64,000 nt of DNA from Bacteroidota bacterium (GTDB lineage: Bacteria; Bacteroidota; Bacteroidia; Bacteroidales; SZUA-534): positions 79,092 to 143,091 of the forward strand of contig QKGS01000079.1 in assembly GCA_003250355.1 (NCBI GenBank), written 5' to 3'. Made by a program: the position numbers and the translations under genes. The notes below the pieces were generated by a model, which was not told the DNA's origin, ran no database searches, and saw nothing but the letters and a program-made list of their open reading frames with translations. Positions 29,794 through 42,000 of the stretch are shown piece after piece (positions within the stretch are counted from its first letter, which is position 1; each line of letters opens with the position of its first letter).

Positions 29794-31395
29794 CTATTCA
29801 TCATGTTCTACTATCACAATTTTGTCTTCTCTTTGACGCTGCAAATCATTTTCGTATAAGTGTTCCTGACGAAGAAGGTCTGATAATGTTTTAACCGGAT
29901 TAAATGTAATTACCGGAACTTCTACAAATATTGTAATCCAATCGGACATAGCCCCATTCCATAACCCCGGTAATTCGAGAGCCTTTAACGTTCTTCCCTG
30001 ATATGATTTTTCGCTTATAAACCCGGCATTATGGTCAACAAATTGAGTAAGGTCGAATTTTTTTCCTTTATAGTCTTTAATATAACAAACCAAATCAACA
30101 GGGTTGAAATGGGTAGCTTTTTGCATTAATGGCTTATATTGTTCACTTATCTGAGGTTCTTCAACAATTTGCAGCGACTGTGTACCATCAGAATTCATAA
30201 CCCAATAAGGGCCACCTCCAGGCTCACCTTGGTTGCGTACCATACCGCATACTCTAATTGGTCGGTTCAGTTTATTAATTAAAATATATCGTTGCTTTTC
30301 AATATCAAATGTATCAAAATTGGCGGGCATAACTATACAAAGCTTGCTCTTAGCAAATTGAACAATACCATCAATTAACTCCTTTTTAACCGATTTTTTA
30401 TTTAACTTTTTCAAATAATCAGCTATTACTTCCCTATGCCAAAGTAATAGTCCGGCAAGAGCCTTTTTGTAAGTATATGTTTCACTTTTTAATCTATCCT
30501 GAACCACATTGTCGATGTTTTTGACAAAAACCAAATCGGCATCAAGTTCGTTTAGGTTTTGTATTAAAGCTCCATGTCCTCCGGGGCGGAATACTAAGTT
30601 ATTATTCTCATCGCGGAATGGTTCATTGTTTTCATTGGCGGCAATTGTATCTGTTTCAGGCTTTTGGATACTAAAGTCAATTTCATATTTAACTTTATAT
30701 TTTTTCTGATATAATTCTACAACTTCACCTATATGCTGTTTAAACAATTCCATATGTTGCGGTGATACTGTAAAATGAATTTTCACTTTCTTTCCTGTTA
30801 ATGAATAGTTTGCACCTTCAACCAAATGCTCTTCGGCCGGAGTTCTGGTAACTCCCTGAGCTCCTTTATGAAACTTTAGCAAACCCTTTGGCAGATTACC
30901 GTAATTTAAACCCTCTTCTGTTAGAAGTTTTTTAAGCAATAAAACGTAATCTTTACTTTTTTCAACATCGTCAATTGATGAGCCGCCCGATTCTAATGAG
31001 TTACACAAGTCACGATATAAAGCCAACTTATCTATATTCTCATAGATATAATATGGTGAACCAAAATCCTTTTTAGCTGTTAATTTAAGGTATTCTTCTT
31101 CTGTCCCTTTATAACTGTTCATGAGTTCAAACAGCGATTTGAACATACGAGAAGCTGCACCCGATGCAGGAACAAATTTTATCCGTTTAATTTTTTTTGA
31201 TGCTTTTTCGTAGTATCGAACATTGGCACTAAGCCTGCTTTCAGTCATACATTTAATACCGCCATTCTTAACGGTTGCTGGTTGAATAATTTCCAAATCA
31301 GGGAATCCTTGTTTAAACTGTTGAATCTGTTCTTCTACCTGTTTTTCGCTTATTCCTTTCGACTTTATATAGTCTTTATCGTTTACTGAAATCAT
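29794..31395 (-). CDS. DUF4301 family protein
   Basis: KFVPASGAASRMFKSLFEL and RPGGHGALIQNLNELDADLVFVKNIDNV motifs; 533 aa. Confidence 0.8.
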   Translation of the reverse strand: MISVNDKDYIKSKGISEKQVEEQIQQFKQGFPDLEIIQPATVKNGGIKCMTESRLSANVRYYEKASKKIKRIKFVPASGAASRMFKSLFELMNSYKGTEEEYLKLTAKKDFGSPYYIYENIDKLALYRDLCNSLESGGSSIDDVEKSKDYVLLLKKLLTEEGLNYGNLPKGLLKFHKGAQGVTRTPAEEHLVEGANYSLTGKKVKIHFTVSPQHMELFKQHIGEVVELYQKKYKVKYEIDFSIQKPETDTIAANENNEPFRDENNNLVFRPGGHGALIQNLNELDADLVFVKNIDNVVQDRLKSETYTYKKALAGLLLWHREVIADYLKKLNKKSVKKELIDGIVQFAKSKLCIVMPANFDTFDIEKQRYILINKLNRPIRVCGMVRNQGEPGGGPYWVMNSDGTQSLQIVEEPQISEQYKPLMQKATHFNPVDLVCYIKDYKGKKFDLTQFVDHNAGFISEKSYQGRTLKALELPGLWNGAMSDWITIFVEVPVITFNPVKTLSDLLRQEHLYENDLQRQREDKIVIVEHDE

Positions 31396-31565
31396 AATGC
31401 TTTTCGGTTAAATTACTTTTGGCTTCTATATGTACATTGCATTTAATACTTTTTAATGTATTATATAGCAGTAATTCCAAACTTAATTTTTTTATCCAAG
31501 AAACACAATACCTAACTGTTATTATTTTAACCCGCATTGCATTAGGTTTTTCAAATTGACTTTAA

Positions 31566-33407
31566 TCAATTTATATTATCATCGCCACGAAGCTTTCTAA
31601 AACGGTTCCGTGCTTCAACAGTATAAACACTTCCCTGATAATTTAGCAAGAGCTTTTTATAATATTCTAAAGCCTTTTCTTTATTGCCGGTTTCATTTTC
31701 GAAGATATATGCCAAAGCATATAACGATTTATCGGCAAGAACCTCATATTCAAAGTCGTTAACAACTTTCAAATAAGCCTCTTCGGCTTTGTCAAAGCGA
31801 TTATTATCTTTATAAATCTGACCTTTCAAATACCAAGCATCATCAGCCAAAGCATGGTCGGCAAATTGAGTTGTAATAGAATCGAGAGTTGCTATTGCAA
31901 GTGAATCTTGCGACTGGTAGTATAGCAAATCGGCACGTGAATACATACCCATAGCTGTTTCGAGCGAATCGCCCCAACCGGTATTGTCATATATAAACAG
32001 CGATAACCTTGCAGCATCGTTGGCTATAAGTTTCGATGTACTCCCTTTCAATACATCGAGTTGTGCCATTGACCATTCATAATTACCTATATAATATGCC
32101 AGTTTTGCTTTACGATATTTTGCTTCAGCACCAACCGGATTGTTTTTATTTTTTTCTTCAACCCTTGCATATGTAAATGTGGCATCCCAAATATTTCCGG
32201 CTGCCAAATAAATGTCGGCAAGTTCGAGTTCAAAAAGAGCCTGCGAACGAGCATCTATTCTGGGCATAGTAACTACATCTTCGAGCAAAAATATAGCCTC
32301 GGCTGTTTTTCCTAAGTAAAATGCCTGAATATGAGCCAAATTCTTTATCATATCGGCAGTTTCGGAATTGGTTCCCAACTCTGTTAATGCATTAATATAA
32401 CTTTGTTCCATTCTTACAAAATCTTCCCTTTTAGCATCTAACCCAAGGTCAATTCGCTTAAACATAACCTCAAGCATTTCATTGCGGGCGGCATAAAAAT
32501 ATTCAACGTTCCTCCCCTTTTCTATTACATATTCGTAAGCTTTTATGGCGGTTGAATAATCGTCGTTATCTGATGCTATTCGAGCCAGTGCTATTATTCG
32601 TTTGCCATCTTCTCCAAGCCGCAAGTCGAGTGCTCTTGCCTGAATAAATGCACTTTTAAAATCGCTATCCTGAATATATAGCCAAATGAGTAATTCGCTG
32701 AATACCGTAACTTCGGGCTTATCCTGAACTCTTGCCAATAACGCATCGTTCAATTTCTGTTTCAAACTGCCGTCAATATCGTTATATACAGCACTTTGGA
32801 GATTATTTTGAACCGATTGTATATATTGCTCATTTACTTCAAGCAAGTCGAGATACTGACTTATCATTTTATCGTAATTGCGCTGATAATAGTATAACCA
32901 AGCCAACTCAATATGAAAACCATAAGAATTGTTAATTTGCTTTTTTGCATCGAAATATGTTTGCTCTGCATATTCATACAAGCCCTTGTTTATAAATGCA
33001 TTTGCAAGTGAAATAGCCTGATGCTGATTGGATTCAATTTTCTTTATTGCTGATAAATATGTTGATTTGGCTTTTGATTCATCGCCTTCGAGCTGATATA
33101 TGTAACCCAACTCCACATAATTTCTTAAATCGAAACTATTGGCTTTCAAATGCAACTTTATAAGCTTTTCAGCTTCTTTATAATCTTTTAACTCTGTTAA
33201 ACATTTTAAGTAGTAGGTGAAATATGTCTCAGTTTTTGTTTCGTAATACAACTTTCGGTAAATCTCAACTGCCTTTTCATATTCACCGTTTCTATAATAC
33301 TGCAATGCTAACTGATTATCGCCTGCCAACTCACTTTTTTGAGCATTTACGCAAAGTGTGCCGATTAGCAATATTACAAATAACAAATTTCGTATTATAT
33401 TTTTCAC
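31566..33407 (-). CDS. Tetratricopeptide repeat protein, exported
   Basis: Signal peptide and multiple TPR-like helical repeats (ALQYYRNGEYEKAVEIYRKLYYE; RFDKAEEAYLKVVNDF). Confidence 0.82.
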   Translation of the reverse strand: MKNIIRNLLFVILLIGTLCVNAQKSELAGDNQLALQYYRNGEYEKAVEIYRKLYYETKTETYFTYYLKCLTELKDYKEAEKLIKLHLKANSFDLRNYVELGYIYQLEGDESKAKSTYLSAIKKIESNQHQAISLANAFINKGLYEYAEQTYFDAKKQINNSYGFHIELAWLYYYQRNYDKMISQYLDLLEVNEQYIQSVQNNLQSAVYNDIDGSLKQKLNDALLARVQDKPEVTVFSELLIWLYIQDSDFKSAFIQARALDLRLGEDGKRIIALARIASDNDDYSTAIKAYEYVIEKGRNVEYFYAARNEMLEVMFKRIDLGLDAKREDFVRMEQSYINALTELGTNSETADMIKNLAHIQAFYLGKTAEAIFLLEDVVTMPRIDARSQALFELELADIYLAAGNIWDATFTYARVEEKNKNNPVGAEAKYRKAKLAYYIGNYEWSMAQLDVLKGSTSKLIANDAARLSLFIYDNTGWGDSLETAMGMYSRADLLYYQSQDSLAIATLDSITTQFADHALADDAWYLKGQIYKDNNRFDKAEEAYLKVVNDFEYEVLADKSLYALAYIFENETGNKEKALEYYKKLLLNYQGSVYTVEARNRFRKLRGDDNIN

Positions 33408-33424
33408 CTATATACAGTTTATAT

Positions 33425-33880
33425 TTACCTTATTCTATCAACCGATTTTACAAGATTATCATCTTTTTTTATAGCACGCCATGCCAATATTAACAGAACT
33501 ATTGTAATAACAGGAATAACTGCAAAAATAGTTGGCTTACCACTCAAATTACATAAATTCACTATTTGACTATAATAATATAGATAAGTAGCTATCCATA
33601 AAATATTTACGAAAATATTAACCTTATTAATCTTTATTTGTTTTGTTCTGTTTTTATAGCTTACAAGAACATAAAGCGATAAAATTGCAACAGCAAATGT
33701 AAAAAAAGTGAGAGGCATAACATTTATAAGTTCTGACATATCAGGTGTTGCTGTCAAATGACAATAGTACATTTTAACAATTTGTGCCGATGACTGAAAT
33801 ATACCTACCGAAAAAGCATTCGATACCAATGCCAATATTGCTGCAACTAGTAAATAAACCGATTGAATTCTTTGAATCAT
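33425..33880 (-). CDS. DUF4293 family membrane protein
   Basis: MIQRIQSVYLLVAAIL N-terminus and 4-TM architecture. Confidence 0.8.
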   Translation of the reverse strand: MIQRIQSVYLLVAAILALVSNAFSVGIFQSSAQIVKMYYCHLTATPDMSELINVMPLTFFTFAVAILSLYVLVSYKNRTKQIKINKVNIFVNILWIATYLYYYSQIVNLCNLSGKPTIFAVIPVITIVLLILAWRAIKKDDNLVKSVDRIR

Positions 33881-34025
33881 TTTTTATATATTTTCTTGTT
33901 TCACACTAAATAATTGCGAAAATACTATTTCCGGTTAAATAATACCACTCATAATAAAATATATAAAGCATTTTAAATAATCTCTTTTGGAACTTGAGCA
34001 ATGTAACACTATTTTTGAGCGCACT

Positions 34026-34994
34026 ATGAATAAGGAACTTTTTATAAATACAGCAAATGAATATGGAAAGCAAGGTATTGCCTTTCTTATGATTGCAAAC
34101 TATGAACTAAATAAGTTCTTTATAAAACCATTAACCGAAATTGATAATACAAAAATTCTATATTCGGTAAACGGTATAAGCAACTTTTCGAAAAAGGCAC
34201 AAGCTCCTGAAAAATATACTTTCGAAAAGTTACCAATTAGTTTCGCTGAGTTTGAAAAGTCATTTAACCACGTTGTTGAAAAACTTAATAAAGGATATAG
34301 CTACCTAACTAACTTAACCTGTGAAACACCTGTTAAAACAAATCTTTTGTTAAAAGATATTTTTTTCTCGGCCAATGCCAAATACCGTTTATTATTCAAC
34401 GATGAGTTTGTTGTTTTTTCGCCTGAAATATTTATTCAAATAAAAAACGGCAATATTTATTCATTCCCAATGAAAGGAACCATTGATGCTTCAATTCCCG
34501 ACGCCGACCGAATAATACTCGACAACGAGAAAGAAAAAGCTGAGCATGCTACTATCGTTGACCTGTTGAGAAACGACCTAAGCTGCGTGGCAACAAATGT
34601 ACGTGTTGACAAATACAGGTACATAGATGTATTAAAAACAAATGAAGGTGAACTATTACAGATAAGTTCTCAAATAAGTGGCAAACTACCCCATAACTAT
34701 AAAGAGAATATTGGGGATATTATTATAAAAATGTTGCCTGCCGGAAGTATATCGGGCGCCCCCAAACCTGCAACACTGGAAATAATAGATGAAGCAGAAA
34801 CACACAATCGCAATTATTATACCGGTATAGTTGGAGTATTTGACGGTAATAATTTCGATTCGGGAGTAATGATTCGTTATATTGAAAAACGAAACGGACA
34901 ACTATACTTTAAAAGCGGTGGTGGTATAACCAGCCAAAGTAATGCTGCAGATGAATACAATGAAATGATTAGAAAAGTGTACCTTCCGTTCTAA
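34026..34994 (+). CDS. pabB: Aminodeoxychorismate synthase component I-like (chorismate-binding)
   Basis: SFPMKGTID, DLLRNDLSCVA, LPAGSISGAPKPATLEIIDE, YTGIVGVFDG; start taken at MNKELFIN rather than 33987. Confidence 0.85.
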   Translation: MNKELFINTANEYGKQGIAFLMIANYELNKFFIKPLTEIDNTKILYSVNGISNFSKKAQAPEKYTFEKLPISFAEFEKSFNHVVEKLNKGYSYLTNLTCETPVKTNLLLKDIFFSANAKYRLLFNDEFVVFSPEIFIQIKNGNIYSFPMKGTIDASIPDADRIILDNEKEKAEHATIVDLLRNDLSCVATNVRVDKYRYIDVLKTNEGELLQISSQISGKLPHNYKENIGDIIIKMLPAGSISGAPKPATLEIIDEAETHNRNYYTGIVGVFDGNNFDSGVMIRYIEKRNGQLYFKSGGGITSQSNAADEYNEMIRKVYLPF

Positions 34995-34998
34995 AATA

Positions 34999-35997
34999 TT
35001 AGAACTCAGGACAAGGTAATTGCTTAAATTTTTTCTTTTTACTTACCTCAAACCTGTAAATCATTGATAGTTCATGTGCTCCACCGGTTGTAGTTACAAG
35101 TTGTGAAACTGTAAAATCGTAACTATACCCAAGAGTAATCATATCGAGTTTTGCACCAAGCATAATAATAATAGCATCGCGGTTAGAATTTTCTTTCATC
35201 AAAGGTAAATCGCGATACCAAATACCTAGAATTAATGGGTCATAGGTCCAATACAACCCTACATCGAACTGGTCGGCAGCCCCTTGGTGGCGGTATGTTC
35301 CTGCAACTGTTACCACCTGTTTTTTTGTCCCTACCAATCGTTCTACCTTACGAAAACGATAACCACCATACACGGTATACTTTACCGGTAAAGGTTCAGC
35401 CCTTTCGGTAAATGACACATTGGGTGCAAATAGATGGTCAAGAGTTACTCCAGCCCACAAATCGCGCGACAAAGCCAGTAACGATATTCCACCATCCATA
35501 GCATTGCGATTTTGCAGTTCACCAAGTGTCTGAGGTCTAACAGGCGACCCCGGATTGTCGGGGTTTAATGCATCTATCTCACTACTCAGTATCATACTAT
35601 TTCGGTCAATAGCTTTTTGCAAATAATAAAAACCAATACCCGGACGCAGAAATAACCTGCGGTTTACTTTAACATTATATGAATATAATAATCCGGCCGA
35701 CAGAGTAGATAAGGAATTAACTCCAATAACGTCGCGCATTACAATAAGCCCTAGTCCGCTGTTAATTTCCATAATATTAACATCAATACCGGTTGAAAAT
35801 GTTTCAACCTTTCCCGGCATTTTAGGCCACTGGTTTCTATAATTAATTGTTCCCCTATATCCTTCCGATGTACCTGCAAACGATGGTGACTGGTACAATG
35901 GGTTAGAATAAAACTGCGAAAACTGCGGATCCTGAGCAAAGCCTGTTTTATATAAAAAAAATGTTAGGCTGCTTATAATAATTATTCTTATTGTCAT
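34999..35997 (-). CDS. Type IX secretion PorP/SprF family outer membrane protein
   Basis: QDPQFSQFYSNPLYQSPSFAGTSEGYRGTINYRNQWP, C-terminal beta-barrel-like segments. Confidence 0.93.
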   Translation of the reverse strand: MTIRIIIISSLTFFLYKTGFAQDPQFSQFYSNPLYQSPSFAGTSEGYRGTINYRNQWPKMPGKVETFSTGIDVNIMEINSGLGLIVMRDVIGVNSLSTLSAGLLYSYNVKVNRRLFLRPGIGFYYLQKAIDRNSMILSSEIDALNPDNPGSPVRPQTLGELQNRNAMDGGISLLALSRDLWAGVTLDHLFAPNVSFTERAEPLPVKYTVYGGYRFRKVERLVGTKKQVVTVAGTYRHQGAADQFDVGLYWTYDPLILGIWYRDLPLMKENSNRDAIIIMLGAKLDMITLGYSYDFTVSQLVTTTGGAHELSMIYRFEVSKKKKFKQLPCPEF

Positions 35998-36002
35998 TAA
36001 CT

Positions 36003-39000
36003 CTATTTCCTTATTAGGGTTACATCACCTGCCAATTTAAATGCGTTACCATTATAATACTTACCGGTTGCTTTCCAAAAATACACACCTTGCGATAATG
36101 GCTGCCCTGTGTTGCTATAACGACCATTCCAACCTTCTCTAATATTAGTGGTAGTAAATACTTGTTCCCCCCAACGGTTGTAAACATACAAATTATACTC
36201 CATAACCTGAGAATAATGGGGGTGAAATACATCATTCTTTACATCGGGAAATTCGTATGCTCCATTAGCCGGGCTATCGTCGGAAGCAATAAATGTATTG
36301 GGGAAAGTTATATTACCAGCTCCGCTTACCTGAATTTGAGTGCCGTGAATTAAAGAATCGACACACCCTTTTTCCGATATAGCTTTAAGCATTATATCAT
36401 AAAAACCTTCTTTGGTATACTGATATGATGGACTAACAAGGTTACTTATACTACCGTCGCCAAAATACCAAACATAGCTCTTTCCATTTTCGGTTAAGTT
36501 ATAGAACTGTACTCGTTGGTCGGGTAGCATTACATATTCGGGTTCAAAACGATAATCGACTACCGGCAGAGGGTGTACTACTACTGCTATATAATCGTAC
36601 CTTTCGCCACCATCGCCACTTACAGTAACTTTTACATTATATATACCATCTTTGGTAAATGTATGTACCGGTTCAAATTCGGTACTTGTTGTACCGTCGG
36701 CAAATTCCCAAACATAGCTGTTACCATATCGCGAAGATGCATCGAAGTTAACCGTTAACGGAACACAACCGTTGGGTTCGGGGTTCATAATTGTAATTTC
36801 AGGGTCGGGCGGTAACAAACGGAGCTTATGTGTTTTTGCAGTATCGCAATGTGTACCGTCAACCCTGAGTGTAACATAGTATGTATTGTCGAGAGCATTT
36901 GGTGCCCAACCGGTATATCGTATATCGAACGATTTAGCCTGCTCACTAAATTCAGGTGTCCCATCGCCTATTGTCCAGTAATAATTATAATCACCAACAT
37001 CCGACAAGTTTGTAATGGTATACACTGTATCGGGATATATTTGCCACGGCTCTGTAATATCGAAATATGCTTTAGGGCTTGGGTATACTGTTACCTTATG
37101 GGTAGTATCCTTACTACATCCGTATTTGGAAGAACCCTTCAAATAAACTGTATAATTTTCAATAGAACCGGTGCGGTTATGGTATGTAAATACCGGATTT
37201 TTAATTACACTCGACTCTCCGCTATAGCCAAAATCCCAACTGTACAAACCAACGGCATTGTTACATAAATTGTTAAAATTAACTGTATGCGGACTACAAC
37301 CTGCTTCATTCAGTGAGAAATCGACATCGACCTCGGGGTAAGCATGAACAGAATATACCACAGTATCTCTACATGGCAATATTGAATTTGTTTCAACAGC
37401 CAGCTCTATATCATAGGTATTTATTTTTTCGGAGTTGTTTCTGTTCTGGTATACATAATTGAGTGAACCGCCAACTGTTCCCGGATATATAAAACCATTG
37501 CCATCGTCGAGATTCCACATTAGACTGTATCCGCTCTTGGCAATTGAAGCATCGGTAAAGTTAACTGCAAGCGGTGCACACCCTTTCGATATATCGGGTA
37601 CTATTCTTGCCAGTGGTTTGGGATATACTGTAATGGTTTTTGATGTATCATCGACACAACGATATTGTGTAGTAGCTGTTAGCTTAACTGTATAGACAGT
37701 ATCGTTAGTATAACTGTAATTATTGAACAAATAATATGGGTTGCGCTCATTACTTGATGCTCCATCGCCATACTCCCAAAAATAGCTTGTATTTCTGTCG
37801 TCGACGGTTATATTGTCGAATGTAACAGGGTGCGGACTACAACCACCATATATTGCATTAAAATCGGGATTTGTACGAGGGTATACTTCAAGGTTTCTTG
37901 TGTCTTTTGAATTACAACCATGTAAATTTGTTACCTCCAGCGTAATTGTATAATCTTTATTTACCAGTGGGTTATCGTTACTTCCATTTACGTAAGTTTT
38001 ACTAATAGGAGCCGGTTTATTGGGATAAGTATAACTACCGGTAGTACCTTCTCCAAAAATCCATTCCCACGTACCGTTTGTTACCGATGAATCGGTAATT
38101 ACAACATTGAACGGTGTACAACCGCCAACTATTTCACCCGATGCTAACGAACCTTTCGAAAAACCGGCTTTTGTTAATCCAAATTTCGCATTTACGTAAG
38201 AATAAACAGTAATAGGTACAGTAGCACTATCTTTACAGCCAGTAACTTCCTGCTCTACAACTAACTTTGCTGTAAATACTTTGTCACTATTCTTAACATG
38301 ACTAAACCTGTGAGCAGGGCTTTTGTCGGCCGACGATTGTCCATCGTTAAAATCCCAAACATACGAAAGCCTTCCGGTACTGTTATTAGTAAATTTTACA
38401 TCAAGAGGGTTACAACCTTCGGTAACATCTTGTGTAAATGATACCACTACTCGCGGATAAACCTGATATACTTTACTTGTTGTATTTTTACAAAAATCGT
38501 TAGTAGCAGTTAATGTTACTGTAACATTATTAATATTTTCGGCAGTTAAGTTATCAAAAGCTTTATTTACAGCATTCTTATTATTTGTTGGAAAATCAGC
38601 TGCATCGCTAAACTGCCACAAATACGACGCTGCTCCGGTTGATATATTTCTTATAGGCTCAGTTTCTGGTGCACAGAATATATACTCGTCCGATTCTATT
38701 GCAGCTGTAACTTTCGGATACACACTTACCACCGATGAATATGTTTCGGTACAACCGTCGACTGTTAGTGTTAACGTAACTGTAAAGCTCTGTGGTGTAG
38801 TGTTATTGTTTTGAGTATTTAAAAACTGGTGCGAAGGGTTCTCAACATTACTTGTAGCTCCGTCGCCAAAATTCCAGCTAAATTGTGTTTTTGCCGAAGA
38901 ATGTATTGCTGTATTGTTTTTATATATCGATGTATTGGTAAATTGAATATAATCAGCGTGGCATATTAAAGATTTATCGACAGCAAACTGAGGTGTTATT

Positions 39001-42000
39001 TCCGGTTTTACTGTAATAGTCTTCGAATATGTTTTTTCGCAACCTGCATGATTATTACCATTGGTTAATATTATGGTTGGGGTAAAATTGGCCGAACCCT
39101 GATTTACATACTGCACAGTAAACGGAAGAGTGTTATTTGCCACTCCGGTTCCGCCGTTAAAATTCCATACAAAATTCTTTGCTGAATTGGCTGATGTATT
39201 ATTCTTTAAGTTTGCAATAAAAGGTGAACAACCGGTAGTATCCTGAACAGTAAACTTGGAGTCAACATGAGCATACACATTTACCGGAAGGGTAACACTA
39301 TCGGAACAACCTATGGCATTGGTAATTTTCAATTCAACATTACGAACCACATCAAGTGGAGTTTTATTTATAAAATTATGGTTTAAAGAGTTACTACTGT
39401 TTATTTCAGTAGTACCATCGTTCCAGTCCCACTCTACAACAAGGCTGCTTAATGCACCACCGGTAGAACTATTGGTAAAAGTAACCGCCAATGGTTCACA
39501 ACCTGCATTTACACTTGGAGTAAACTGTGGGTTCAACTCAGGGTATATTGTAAATTGTTTTGAAATAGTCCGCTCGCACTGACCATTTCGGGCAGTAAGT
39601 GTAAGTGTTTGTGTATTTATAGTATTTGAATTTGGCGGATTGGTAAACGTATGTGTTATATTGGTTGTATTATATGTAGTTCCGCTTGTAAAACGCCATG
39701 TATAACTCGACGCTCCAATACTGGTATTTTTAATATTAACAGTTATTGGTGTACATAGGGTATAACTATCGGCTGTAAACTGAGGTTTCATCTCGGGCAG
39801 CACAGTAACGGTTGCCGTTTGGGTATCGGTACAGCCATCGACAGTAATTGTAAGGGTAATAGTAAAAACCTTTTGAACAAGGTCGGTATTAACATATTTA
39901 TGCCAACCTGTTTCGGTAGAGCTTAATGTGCCATCGCCAAAGTTCCATTCATAAGTTGCCATAGCACCTCTTATATCGGTACCATTTACAAATTCCGATA
40001 AATTAATATACTGAATAGAATCGCCGTGACAAATAATATTATCGTTTAATTGTATATCCGCTACTATTAATGGCTTTACTGTTAGTCTTTTTGTAAATGA
40101 TTTATCGCACCCGGCATGACCGTTTCCGTTGGTTAAGGTTATTACCGGATTGGTATTGGCACTGTTATTATTGTCATAAGTTACATTGAACGGTACAGCA
40201 TTCGATGGTACTCCGGTAGCTCCGACACCCAGATTCCACGCAAAATTCTTAGCCGAATTTACCGAAGTGTTATTTGTAATAGTTACAACCAATGGTGCAC
40301 AACCAAAAGTATCGGGGGCTACGGTAAAGTTTGCTCCTACAAAAGCATATACATCCACATTTCGTGTTGGCGAAGTGTCGGTACATTCGTATTCGCTTGT
40401 AGCTATTACCCTTGCTGTATAAGTTTGATCGGTAGGTTTCAGGTGCGAATACTTTTTACTTCCCGGATCGGCAACACCCGATGATGTCCCATCGCCAAAA
40501 TTCCAGTAGTATGTCATATTTGGCAGCGGGTTATTGAGTGTCGATGTGAAAGTAGCTGTATATGGATTACACCCCTGTTGGTTACCCTGATCTATTGTAA
40601 CATTAAATTCGGGATACACCGTTATGGTATCTACCCCACAAGTGTCGTAACAGTGCGAACCATCGTCGTTTGTTTTATCTATAATAAGAAAAACATAGTA
40701 CTCCAAAGGTGCATTTGTAGTATTAGTATAAGTTAAGGTAGTATCGCTCAGGTATGCATTATAATCGACCGGAGTACCTGATGAATTATTACCTGTTCTG
40801 AACCACCAGTTATAATCGACTATACCGTTAGAAAGGTTTGTAATGGTAACATCGAGCGGCGAACACCCTTTTTTATTGTTAATAGCGTAACGAGCACGTG
40901 CTACACCTGGCACTTCGACAGGAATTATTTTCGAGGTATCGGTACACCCTGTTAAGCTGTCTAATACTATTAAATACACATTATATATAGTATCGAAATT
41001 GGTTAAATTAGAAAATGAATGTGTAAAAGTATCAGTAGAGTCGGCAGCATCGAAGCTTTCCTGCCCTGTGCCATCGCCCCAATCCCAAATACCTGTTGTG
41101 TATGGCCCCGATGAACCTGTTGCATAAAAGTCTTGTGTTATATCCTGACGACACCCTGTTTTTGCCCCTTTTGAAGCCATTGCTCCTATTTCGGGGTGTA
41201 CAGGCATTACCAAAGTATCAATATCGGGGCAGTTATATGTAAAACTGGAGTTTAAAACCAATGTAACATCTTTGGTACTGTTGGTTTTATTTGTAAATGT
41301 AAATACTCCCGGATCGGCTAATGTACTGGTTGTGGTTTTATTATACTCTATTATTTCCCATTCATACTGGTTTGAACCTTTACTCTTATTATTTATGTCG
41401 ATAGTAACAGGGCTGCAACAACTGGGGGTTAGCATTACAGTATCTAATACTGCCTTAATTTCGGGATATCCAATAGCACTAACCTTAATAACAGTATCAC
41501 GCTTTAACAACTCAGGATAACAAGCTCTGGTAATAGTTGCCTGGTAAAACATTTGCCCCACAGGCGGTGTTACCCTTGGAGTACTCAGGGTTGTTGGGTC
41601 TATAAATGTATTTGGATAAGGTGGATTGGTATTTACGTTCTCCCAACGGTATTTTACCCCACCGCGAGCTTGCAGCTGAACGGTATCGCCATAGCAATAA
41701 AAAAGGAAGTCGGTTTTTTCACCTCCAATTACCGCTTCACCAAGGTTGTCGTTAAAGTCGGAAAAATATCCATAGCGACAACCACTCGATGGTCCACCGT
41801 TAATTAAGGCAAGGTGAAACAAGCCTTCGGTATTTACAACCTTGGTTACTTTATTGACAGGTATTGCCGGAAAAGGACCATGTGCATTGGTAAATTCGTT
41901 ATACGCTTTATCGAGAAAGTACCATTCGGTAGAGTCGAGCCCCAGTGCGGGATCCATTCCTGTACCGGGTATGCGTGTAAACCATGTTTTGGGTATCGGT

